Source: Ampelomyces quisqualis (taxonomy: Eukaryota > Ascomycota > Dothideomycetes > Pleosporales > Phaeosphaeriaceae). Taken from it: a stretch of 64,000 nt of DNA. The notes beneath the pieces were generated by a model. It saw only the letters and a list, made by a program, of their open reading frames with translations, was not told where the DNA came from and ran no database searches. The DNA lies in NCBI GenBank assembly GCA_018398575.1, contig JAGTXZ010000020.1, forward strand, positions 620,001 to 684,000, written 5' to 3'. Below, in pieces: positions 55,589-64,000 of the stretch (positions are counted from its first letter, which is position 1; each line of letters begins with the position of its first letter). A program made the position numbers and the translations under genes.

Positions 55589-55614
55589 TAGGCCTTCTGA
55601 ACTTCTGCTTTATG

Positions 55615-55737
55615 CATTACATTGTCGTGCTCACCGGCAAAGGCGGCGTCGGCACAGCTCGCCCTCGGCTGCAAGGCCACGCCGTCGGCGTGCTCGACAT
55701 TGACCTGACAGATACAACTTCAATGAGCCTTCTTTGA
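55615..55737 (+). pseudogene. CFD1/NBP35-type P-loop ATPase fragment, broken
   Basis: The frame reads HYIVVLTGKGGVG, then after a junction QGHAVGVLDIDLT, and stops. These are the deviant Walker A and the following strand of cytosolic Fe-S scaffold ATPases (CFD1 more than NBP35, from GHAVGVLDIDLTG). The lysine-serine part of the P-loop and the helix between the two pieces are missing, and a second piece (CAG CTC GCC CTC, encoding QLAL) appears in a shifted frame. An internal deletion plus frameshift has therefore occurred. The rest of the gene is absent. It lies 27 bases from the third MITE. Confidence 0.6.
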
Positions 55738-56463
55738 TCCCACTTTTCCGCGAGCGACCCGAACGAGTCGACCCCTTTCTATTCCGTGACGGTGGCCAGC
55801 AAGTTGCCTTGTCGAAGTCCAATGCGCCTCAGGGCCTCACAGATAGAGATGGGGGCTCTTAGTATACGACATTGGATACGGTTACGATACGATACGGAAT
55901 ACACAAGATTTTGAGCTCGCTTACTGTATCGACCCATCTCTACGGAGTACTCACAGACAAGTTGTGGAAACCTCATACATGGTGAAGCAAGTAGTCCAGC
56001 GAATCGACTCGGGTGTCACTTCGGTACGTAACAAGCGTCCGTACCCTGGTCAACGGACGCATAGCTGCACACCCTTCGTCGTGGCGCCATGGGCCGGCTA
56101 GTCTTGTAATTAGCAATTTCCGGCACACCACACAATCTCCTTTGCAAGGCAGGCTTATTCGTTGCTATTGCGAGTGTACATGCATCGGTGATTTATGAGG
56201 GACAGACAAGGAGCAATAGCGGATGTCAACTACCCCGGAACTCCTGACAATCCCATCCACTATGAGCGCCTCGAAAATGCAGAAAAAGACGACGCCTCAT
56301 GCGCCATCGCGAAGGAAAATATCTCATTATTCGCCAGCCATCGCATACGCAATACCACCTCCTGGAGAACCTGTTGCCTCGATACCACGACGGAAATTGT
56401 CATAGCCGCACCTGCAACCAGCAGCGTAGACTGTCACGTCGACGAAGAGGCGATGCAGGAGCC
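55738..56463. other. Right edge of the accessory island, no gene seen
   Basis: 726 bases after the CFD1-like fragment. It has TACGGAGTAC at 55941-55950 and short runs of GATACG near 55880-55895. Open frames lack family features. Confidence 0.4.
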
Positions 56464-57750
56464 TCAGTAGCCCCCAGGAAGACCTCCAGCGCCTGCCTCA
56501 CGCGCATCCCTCTTGAGACGCTCGTAGCGCACGCGCAAGTCCTCGAAGCCCTGCAAGGCCTGTCGGATGGGATGCGGGACATCGCAGACCGTCTTGCGCC
56601 AGTCACCTTCACGTCTAATGACGGTGCCGACGAGCACGGCCATGCAAGTGAGGGCAATGCTGCAGATCTTGCGGACGTACTCGGAGTCGACGGTGCCGTT
56701 GGGGTGCTCAAGGTCCTGCGTGTAGGCGTTGATGAGGACGGGCCAGGGGAAGTTGTGATGAGACGACGGGGTCGTAGTCGGGGCCGTGATGGGAGTACCG
56801 CCGCACTCTTTGCCGAGAGCGTAGAAGTCTGCCCAGACCTTGTCAAACTCCCTGTAGAAAGGGCTGGTAGGAAGATGCTCGCGGATGGTGCCGTGGTCAC
56901 GCTGCCCTTGACGGAAGGCCATCTCCTGGACGACGGACATCTGCGAGACTCCGGTTAGCGACGATGCAATCGGATCTTGCAACATCGTGGACGCGCGAGA
57001 GTGAGAGCTGAATGAGGCCCTGCCGCTGCTCTGAGGAGTTCGAAGACCTTGGCTGCTACTGCTGACGGAGTCGCGATGCTGGCGTGTGGACTGAGGGCTT
57101 CCTGAAGAGTAGGCGTTGCTGAAGCCTGCCCTGCGCGGGGTCGCGAATCCAGGAGGCGAGCCGAGGCCGTAGTCTGTTGTTGACGAAGTTCTATTCTGTG
57201 CCGGAGAGGTGACACTGGTCGGCATGTTGCTTGCGTTGACGGAAGTCCTGCGCAGCTGTTGCGGAGACGTGCCATGCGTGCTCTGGAGGCAAAGTTAGCA
57301 AAGTAGTCGCAAGTAAGTGGGCCGCAACCGCCTGCTCACGCGCAACTTCTGGGCCGATGGTTGCTCTCCTGAGACAGATGCTCGAGAAGGCGTTGCTGGC
57401 GCCTGTCTACCAGCGGCATAGCCAAGCTGCGATGTTGAGCCTCCAGACGACACGGGTGAGCCCGTTGAGCCACTGCCGTCTGAGAGAGGCTCATATACAG
57501 TATCCAAGACTGTAAATAGGTTGCTCGTGCCGTACTGGGTAGATGCGATGCCACTGATTGAGGCACGCGACTCGAGGCTTGTCAATGGAGAGCGCGAAGG
57601 CAGAGCGCGAAAAGCATGACTTGACTGACCTTGTTTGCCATCATGGGTCGTGTCCTGGGTCTGCAGCCGTATGATTTTAGCGTTGAAACAGGAATGAACA
57701 GAAGGATCTCGAGCGAAGCTGCGGCGTTGGTGTTGATGTGAGCAGCGCAA
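56464..57750 (-). CDS. Ser/Thr-rich protein with conserved C-terminal helical region, unknown
   Basis: Exons 57750-57340 and 57282-56464, phase 0 (QKLR-STHGTSPQQL), 409 residues if the first in-frame Met at 57750 is used; the true start may be in a further upstream exon. The N-terminal 240 residues are Ser/Thr/Gly/Pro-rich and probably phosphorylated. The C-terminal 170 residues look folded and helical (GTIREHLPTSPFYREFDKVW; YVRKICSIALTCMAVLVGTV; IRQALQGFEDLRVRYERLKR). No named domain was recognised. One segment (residues about 345-365) is hydrophobic enough for a buried helix but weak for a membrane span. Confidence 0.6.
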
Positions 57751-58766
57751 AAGAACGTGAGGCGGTTCTCAGAATCCACGCGAAAGCCACGCCAAGAGCA
57801 AACGGACGCGGTAGGAAATTCTTCGGTGACGGTGACTCTGTGCTATCGAGGCTATTCAGGTCGATAAAAGTGGGGACAGGTATCAAACAGTGTTTGTTCC
57901 TTCCACTCCCGGTGTACGCCACGGGGTAAAGGTGGGCGAAGCTGGGGACGCAGCGGTCATACCACGCCCAACAACACGGCTTACGTGTAATCAGCGTGCC
58001 GGCCATCTCGTGAGACTTTTTGATCCAGAAAGGTTGGCGGAAATGGGTACAGAGGCATGCACTCATCAGGTGCGTCGTGGAGTGGTGCGAAGTCAGCTGC
58101 CAGAAAACGTGCAACGAGGCTTCTTGAACAACAGCTGCTCGACATGACACAACTTGAATATGCACCTTCTGTCCATGACGGTGTCATGCCGCCCACTCGC
58201 CAGGCAATGTGTGCTGAAATGCATCGTCTTCTGGATCTGAGAGGTCATGTTAGTATGTTAGTCAGCGGGCAGTCGTGAAGTGGGTGTTCGAGCCGAGGGA
58301 TTCATTTTGTGCCCGCCTCAAATCGGCAGCACGACGATGACATGGTAACTTTTGCCGGCAACACGCGACGACATGCATATTCCCGAATCTTCCCGGAGCC
58401 CAGCTGCGTCTCTCCACCATGACAATGTCGTCCCAGGCTCAGCCTTTTGCGGCAGACCACCGACCCCTCTCGCGTCACAGGGGCCGCTCCCGCCAGCCAA
58501 TGGGAAGCGCTGCGATCCGTGAGCCGCAGTCAGCCGCGCTGCGAGTTGGCCGCATTCCTCTAAGTACAGGTTGTAGCGATGGCGCGCGAGCTTCTTTCCC
58601 TATAAGCAATTTTTGGCTAGAACCGGGCCACAAGCTCAATCCTGCGAGAGAATAAGATCTGCGCAGTTCTCCGCGGTTTGTTCGTTCTGCTCCATCACTC
58701 CGACAAAGAGCTCCCCCCACCAAGGTTCCCCCACGTCGTTATCAGGCCAACAACGCGACATCCAAC
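57751..58766. promoter_or_regulatory. Divergent intergenic region upstream of CAR2
   Basis: 1.0 kb between divergent genes. It may include a first exon or leader of the minus-strand gene (57750-58165 is open but not family-like). A TATA-like CCCTATAAGC lies near 58598-58607, about 165 bases before the CAR2 ATG. Confidence 0.4.
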
Positions 58767-60364
58767 ATGGCTCCAGGCGCAATCCAGCAAGACACTGCAC
58801 CCGCAGGCAATGGCACTTCGTTGAAGCCCACTGCGCGCTCCTTCCACCCTTCAGGTACACCAGATCCCGCAAAGTACCATGCTTCTTCAACGAAAGACGC
58901 AATCAACTCAGAGGCCGAGTTCGCGGCACACAACTACCACCCTCTGCCAATCGGTACGTCCTCCAACCTATGCAGCGGTCCATGTCTAACAGCGGCCAGT
59001 CTTCTCCCGTGCAAGCGGCACAAGCGTCTGGGATCCTGAAGGCAAGCACTATCTGGACTTCCTCTCAGCATACTCTGCCGTGAACCAAGGACACTGCCAC
59101 CCCGAGCTTGTCAAAGCATTGACCGAGCAGGCATCGCGCTTGACTCTCAGTAGTCGAGCATTCTACAATGATGTCTTCCCGCGATTTGCCGAGTATGCGA
59201 CCAAATTGTTCGGATTCGACATGATCCTCCCAATGAACACCGGCGCAGAGGCAGTAGAGACCGCTGTCAAGGTTGCACGTAAGTGGGGATACAAAGTCAA
59301 GGGCATTCCACAGAATGAGGCCTTGGTTTTCTCAGTCACGGAAAACTTCCATGGGCGGACAGTAAGCAGCACCTGTTGCGCCAGCAGGACAGTCGCTAAT
59401 AAGCATGAACCAGTTCGCAGCCATCACCATGTCGACCGATCCCGAGTCCCGCGACAACTACGGCCCGTATCTGCCGGGAATCGGCAGTGTTTGCCCTGCA
59501 ACTGGCAAGCCAATCCGGTACAACAATGTCGATGACCTACGAGAGGTGCTTGAGACACATGGCAAGAACACTGCTGCGTTCCTGGTCGAACCCATCCAAG
59601 GTGAAGCAGGTATCGTAGTTCCGGACGATAGCTACCTCCACCAAGTCAGGGCGCTCTGCGACAAGCATAATGTTCTACTTATCTGCGACGAGATTCAAAC
59701 AGGTATCGCACGCACAGGCAAGATGCTTTGCCATGAGTGGAGTGGAATCAAGCCAGACCTAGTTCTTCTCGGAAAGGCGATCTCGGGTGGCATGTACCCT
59801 GTCTCGTGCGTGCTGGGCTCGAAAGAGGTCATGCTTACAATCGAGCCTGGCACACATGGCTCTACCTACGGAGGCAACCCTCTTGGTTCAGCTGTCGCAA
59901 TCCGTGCTCTCGAACTCATCCAAGAAGAGAACATGGTCGAGCGAGCAGAAACTCTGGGTCAGAAGTTCCGCGCAGGTTTGAAAGACCTCAACAACCCCAT
60001 GATCACCACCATTCGTGGTAAGGGCTTGTTGAATGCGATCGTCATCGATGAAAGCAAGACAAACGGCCACAGCGCGTGGGATCTCTGCATGCTCTGCAAA
60101 GAGAAGGGATTACTGGTAGGAAGAGCCCTCAAGATTGCACATGTTAAAAAGGTTGATGGCACTGACCCAGATGGACAGGCGAAGCCCACCCACCAAAATA
60201 TTATCCGCCTTGCGCCACCACTTGTCATTACCGAGCAGGAAATCGACTCCGCTATCTCGATCATCAAAGAGGCGATGGAGGAACTACCGAACTTAAAGGG
60301 AAAGAGGGAGGAGGAGATCTTGCCACCAGGCGAGAAGAATGTGCACATTGGTGTAGATAACTGA
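58767..60364 (+). CDS. CAR2: Ornithine aminotransferase
   Basis: Exons 58767-58953, 59000-59361 and 59414-60364 give 499 residues. This PLP-dependent enzyme converts ornithine and 2-oxoglutarate to glutamate semialdehyde and glutamate in arginine/proline metabolism. Family signatures are GKHYLDFLSAYSAVNQGHCH, FGFDMILPMNTGAEAVETA, FHGRT, CDEIQTGIARTGK (PLP Asp) and LLGKAISGGMYPVS with the Schiff-base Lys near residue 304. STYGGNPLGSAVA follows. The N terminus lacks a mitochondrial presequence, as in the cytosolic fungal enzymes. The C terminus extends about 25 residues past the usual end (KGKREEEILPPGE). Confidence 0.95.
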
Positions 60365-60619
60365 TCCAGATGGCGCATCATATCCTGGCACCATTTTTAT
60401 ATATCTCCTCTACCGTCTAACTAGTGTTCATGGGAAACTTTTCTTGAATGGCTGCCAATTCCTAAGCTCTGTGCTATGCTAGTGAACAAGGCCATCGTGT
60501 GTTTATGTATGCAGAATATACAAACCCTTGCATGACCATGTCCCTTCGTCACCAATGCATTATTCCTTCTCGTGCAAATCTCTAGTAAACCTCAGTCCCA
60601 TCATGAAAAAGCTCAGCAA

Positions 60620-61090
60620 TCAAGCCTTCTTCCACCCTTTCTTCCCCTCCTTCCCAAACCCCACTTTTACCAAAAATGCCGCCCTAACCAAGCCTGCCGT
60701 ACCCGTAATCGCCAGACTCCCCCAATCCTCCACCCTCCACGAACTAATCCCCAACCGTCCCTGCACACTCAGAACCTCATACACCGCCCAAAAGTACGCC
60801 AAATCGACCAAGAAATCGGCAACCTGAACAATATTCCATACATGAACATCATATGTGTACCGCAGCAACACGGCAGAAATAAAGCCGAAATTCAACATGC
60901 CGCCGCCGCGCTGCTTAAGAATCATGGCGTGTCCGATGTCTGGGGTCGGAGCAGGGATGTGGGATGAGAGGACGAGGCGGGGATCGAAAAAGTCCATGTA
61001 GGCGCCCCAGACGCAGATCAAGGGGTCGAAGTATTGGAAGAAAATGCGGTAGAAGAGGGGGATGGCGGTGGCTGGGGATGATTTGAGCAT
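60620..61090 (-). CDS. DUF7704-type membrane protein
   Basis: 156 residues, single exon, from Met61090. The opening IPLFYRIFFQYFDPLICVWG and the pattern of four hydrophobic stretches (about residues 10-30, 60-80, 85-105, 120-140) match the fungal DUF7704 family of unknown function, as far as I recall it. The C terminus is basic (GKEGKKGWKKA). It is an integral membrane protein without a signal peptide; the compartment is unknown. The upstream 70 in-frame residues are Ser/Arg-rich and probably not translated. Confidence 0.75.
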   Translation of the reverse strand: MLKSSPATAIPLFYRIFFQYFDPLICVWGAYMDFFDPRLVLSSHIPAPTPDIGHAMILKQRGGGMLNFGFISAVLLRYTYDVHVWNIVQVADFLVDLAYFWAVYEVLSVQGRLGISSWRVEDWGSLAITGTAGLVRAAFLVKVGFGKEGKKGWKKA

Positions 61091-61616
61091 TGTGGTGAAG
61101 GAGATTGGTGGGGCTGGGGCTGTGGCTGTGGTTGTGAAGAGGATGGCAAAGCGATTCCTATCATGGGTTCGTCTGAATGACTTTGGAGAGCGCTGGTAAT
61201 GAGACGGGTGGGGACGGAGAGCATACGTGCCATGTGTTGGAAGGTGAGAGATGGACGCACGTGCCAACGCGCTAGTGGTGCGACTTCTATACCTTCTCAC
61301 GTGACGGTCTCCCAGTCACGATGAATTATCAGCCGCGATCGCTCACTTCAAATCTCAGACTGGCGCAACACGGCGTACTGTCCGCGTATTCACTTCTTGG
61401 CTACTCTCACCTCCCAGGTAAACAAACACTTGGCGGTCAGCTGTTACCAGTGTTGATTGGCGTCATATTAGCATTCAACATTAGGACTATTTGTACCTGT
61501 CAATTCCCTGCAGTTAGATCTTAACGTAATTCTTCCAATCTACTTCAGAATTCAAGTATCAACTAATACGACTCTCAGTCTGTAGCAGTCAAGCACACCC
61601 GTTTGCGGACACCAAA
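61091..61616. promoter_or_regulatory. Divergent intergenic region
   Basis: 526 bases between the DUF7704 gene and the F-box-like gene. It is AT-richer toward 61530-61600. No element is assigned. Confidence 0.4.
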
Positions 61617-62534
61617 ATGCCACTTGAGCCTCCGGGATTTGATTTCTTAGGTTTACCACGCGAGATTCGAAATCAAGTCTACGATCTTATCTGGGCCACA
61701 AAAATGCCTTTCGAATTGGCACTGCCCCAAAAGACCGCAGATAGCCGGGTTGAGAAATGCCTATTCGTCTTTAAGATCGCATACACGATTCAAGGACCAC
61801 TCATCCAAAGCAAGCACCCACCAATTCTTCCTCGACACCGCCGCATATGGCTACTGGCGAACAAACAAATATGCAGCGAAGCCATCGAACAATTCCAACA
61901 CGCTGCCATATGGTCTTATACTGGGGAGAGATCTAACAGCCTTGGTAACGCACTGTTTCTAGGGGTTTGGAAGAACCTAATGTATCGAAGAAAGACTGCG
62001 CGCTTAGGACCTCATCTTCTGACACCTCGTTGCGCAACTAGTATCGACTGTGGTAGCTTCTACATGAGAACATTGCAAGAGATAGACCATTCGGGAAAAC
62101 CAAACTGTCCTCTTTCTTTTGCCATGGCCCCTCGATTACTACAGCGCTTAGACTCAAGCCTTGCCATGGCGACTGCGCTGCGGAAACTGGAAATGTTTCT
62201 ATCCGTTGAGACGTTCTCGCGCACTCGGTCTAACTCAGCGACATATGTCGAGTTCCAGACGCTACACAATCTTGACGTACCAAGTCTCCGATGTATCAAA
62301 TTCACGGTGGCGTACATAACACCGGTCAGTGCGAAAGGCAGAGCGATATTCGAAGAGCACCTCGGTCAAATTGGTCTGGATCTCATCGGTGGTTCCGGCA
62401 TTGCAGACAATCGGATTGAGTCCCTAGACCCACCGTTCGCCGTCTACAAATATGCTAGGCGAATCATGGAGAATAACAGCTTGAACAGCCAAGAAGAGAG
62501 CATGTACTGGCTCGATTGGCCTGTCGATGAATAG
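61617..62534 (+). CDS. F-box-like hypothetical protein of a fungal expanded family
   Basis: 305 residues, single exon. The N terminus FDFLGLPREIRNQVYDLIW is the F-box-like opening of a very large uncharacterised family in filamentous ascomycetes. It is followed by a conserved second block around HRRIWLLANKQICSEAIEQF. No leucine-rich repeats or WD repeats follow, so substrate specificity is unknown. Such proteins may act as SCF adaptors, but this is not shown for the group. Start Met61617 (MPLEPPGFDF) is in good position before the motif. Confidence 0.75.
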   Translation: MPLEPPGFDFLGLPREIRNQVYDLIWATKMPFELALPQKTADSRVEKCLFVFKIAYTIQGPLIQSKHPPILPRHRRIWLLANKQICSEAIEQFQHAAIWSYTGERSNSLGNALFLGVWKNLMYRRKTARLGPHLLTPRCATSIDCGSFYMRTLQEIDHSGKPNCPLSFAMAPRLLQRLDSSLAMATALRKLEMFLSVETFSRTRSNSATYVEFQTLHNLDVPSLRCIKFTVAYITPVSAKGRAIFEEHLGQIGLDLIGGSGIADNRIESLDPPFAVYKYARRIMENNSLNSQEESMYWLDWPVDE

Positions 62535-63062
62535 CACAGGGAATGCGCTGCCTTTACGGTTCCTCGCTTATTATCGGAGAGGAATAGGATTGTATGTTCA
62601 CCGGGCAATCAAAATTGCTTGCGCAACGTTGAATTGGGTTTTTGATGGCAGACTGGCTACACCATACCATGACTTGGAGTTTCGAGACTCGCCGTCTGAT
62701 TACGAATCTTGGTTAGGCCTGATAGTATAAATCGCAATGCTCGATAAAGGTTGCGAAGTAAAGTAAAAATCAAAACCTTTGTGTACCTTCAGTATCGAAA
62801 ATTCTTGGGTGTTTATATGCTACACGACTATGGAACCCTCGCCATCTAAACATGAGCAGGGACATGTATCGGCTCTAATATCTTGTCAGGATTATCATAT
62901 GCTGCTCGTCGTTCCACAGCAACTCCAGCTCTTCACCTTGCGCCTGTTGTAGACCCGCACTGCCCCTATCAAGCAGTATCTTCAGAATGCTTTCTCAAGA
63001 ACGACGTCTCCCTGACCTGTTGATTCCGCTTTTTCAGCGTACAATCCTCCTCTTCATAATCC
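62535..63062. other. Intergenic, convergent ends
   Basis: 528 bases between the F-box-like gene and the partial hydroxylase gene, presumably 3' UTRs. No gene seen. Confidence 0.45.
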
Positions 63063-64000
63063 TCACTCTTCCCCCGTCGGCGGTACATACCCGACCTGTA
63101 GCCAACTCCAAATATTCATCCCTATCTTCCGTCCGCTCTTCACTGGTAACCCCGCATGCCAACTCTCCGCGTACCCTGTCCCATCAGGCCGAATATTCTC
63201 CCAATACACTGCATTCCCAGCGACCGGTTTAAAGATGACACCATCTTTCAACTCCTCCTCTTCAACATCGCATTCGATAAAGTGACACCACTCGCTCCCC
63301 GCCGGCTTTTGTAATCGTGGAAAATGCGTCCCTCCACCCGTACAATTGCCTTCGAGATATACCATGAACGAACTCACGCGTCCAGACTGGGGTGTCGGCA
63401 TACTCCAGTCAAAATGATACGTATAATGCCCGCCGACAGCATATCTCTGGGCCCAGAGTTTCTCAATGAAGACGAACGGCCTCCAGCCTTGAAACCCGCG
63501 AGCGCGCTCTTCGATGCATTTCACCGTATGGTCGCGTGGCAGCGCAGCTTTTTCGGATTTGCGAACTGCCGGGTTGAGGAGTTCTTGGCCTGCCGTCCAT
63601 ATGGTCGAGGGTTCAAAGTGCGGGGAACTAAATCGGCAGAAAAAAAGCGAGAAGAAAAAATCAACGCATGGTCTTTACACATCGCCAAAAAGAACAAGAA
63701 AAGGGGTTTGTTTGAAAAAAAAAAGGTTTTTTGCTCGGGCCCCCCCAACAAGTTGACATACCTAACATTCACTACCCACTCCGTCTCCTCGCGGCTCATA
63801 AACCCCTCGATATACACCACCAACGGCTCCCGAGAAAGCACATGCACGCCCTTGTACGCATGCCCGCCACACGCAACATGTCTATCCGGAACATTCAAGC
63901 TGGACAAGTTTCTGTTTCCCAAGCGGGCGCGACTGGACTCTGCCGCGCCAGAAAGCGTACCGGCGCCAAGGATATTCGCCAACGGCGCGCCGACGAGCAC
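63063..64000 (-). CDS. Prolyl 4-hydroxylase-type 2OG-Fe(II) oxygenase, 5' end outside window
   Basis: Partial: exons 64000-63762 (continuing beyond the window) and 63627-63063, joined in phase 2 (VVNV-SSPHFEPST), giving about 268 residues. The double-stranded beta-helix iron site is visible: HYTYHFDWS gives the His-x-Asp pair and ESWHAGLPVKSGRKIGMNIW gives the distal His and the 2-oxoglutarate Lys. The segment LVVYIEGFMSREETEWVV before the intron is the usual P4H entry helix. The intron (134 bases) is longer than others here and has a poly-A/T and a poly-G/C run. Such fungal enzymes hydroxylate proline residues in unknown targets. Confidence 0.85.

Noticed and set aside
57677..58165. 162-codon minus-strand frame upstream of the Ser/Thr-rich gene
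   Set aside because: It could be leader or an extra first exon, but no splice to the downstream frame was convincing.
1..64000. tRNA, rRNA or CRISPR features
   Set aside because: I looked for T-loop-like GTTCGAAYC with matching stems and for spaced direct repeats; the few hits lie inside coding sequence and have no cloverleaf partners.

Overview
The window is nuclear DNA of a filamentous ascomycete (Pezizomycotina). The class Dothideomycetes is my best guess, but I cannot prove it from the sequence. The evidence is short phase-consistent introns of about 45-90 bases with GTRNGT donors and CTRAY-like branch points, dense genes on both strands, and protein families typical of this group (DUF7704, F-box-like LPREIRNQVYDLIW proteins, a 2OG prolyl hydroxylase, CYP51, PEX10, ATG10, MSH4). 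Twenty-nine protein-coding genes are supported; one of them, at the right edge, is cut by the window end. I see no rRNA, tRNA or CRISPR array.

Layout. 0.1-10.1 kb: a viroplasmin-domain protein with an internal repeat, PEX10, a two-helix membrane protein, phosphomannomutase SEC53 and a WRN-like 3'-5' exonuclease. 10.4-18 kb: six-exon LSM5, a SAM plus HMG-box DNA-binding protein, a 2.5 kb gene-free stretch rich in the motif TACGGAGTA, and an unknown CxxC protein. 18.7-29.3 kb: a 1547-residue Q/P-rich coiled-coil protein, RRP17, the geranylgeranyltransferase I beta subunit and an F-BAR/DEP/RhoGAP protein. 30-45 kb: a short basic protein, a synaptojanin-type phosphatase, RRS1, mitochondrial mS29, ATG10, a CHK2-type kinase, CYP51 and a nitronate monooxygenase. 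44.7-49.9 kb: a 13-exon MSH4 and RSA4 on a shared promoter. 52.3-56.4 kb: an accessory island with a tiny membrane protein, three non-autonomous DNA transposons, a lone secreted cysteine protein and a broken CFD1-like fragment. 56.4-64 kb: an unknown protein, ornithine aminotransferase, a DUF7704 protein, an F-box-like protein and a partial prolyl 4-hydroxylase.

Most genes are housekeeping and not functionally clustered. The clearest shared theme is ribosome biogenesis and translation (RRP17, RRS1, mS29, RSA4), with RRS1 and mS29 divergently transcribed from 215 bases. Other divergent pairs are exonuclease/LSM5, CDC43/RGD2, ATG10/CHK2 and MSH4/RSA4. The most unusual part is the transposon island. 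Two terminal-inverted-repeat elements with perfect 9-base target duplications lie 45 bases apart, and a third has TA ends. One arm of the first element carries TACTCCGTA as a 7-base insertion absent from its partner arm, which suggests that this dispersed motif spreads as a micro-insertion.
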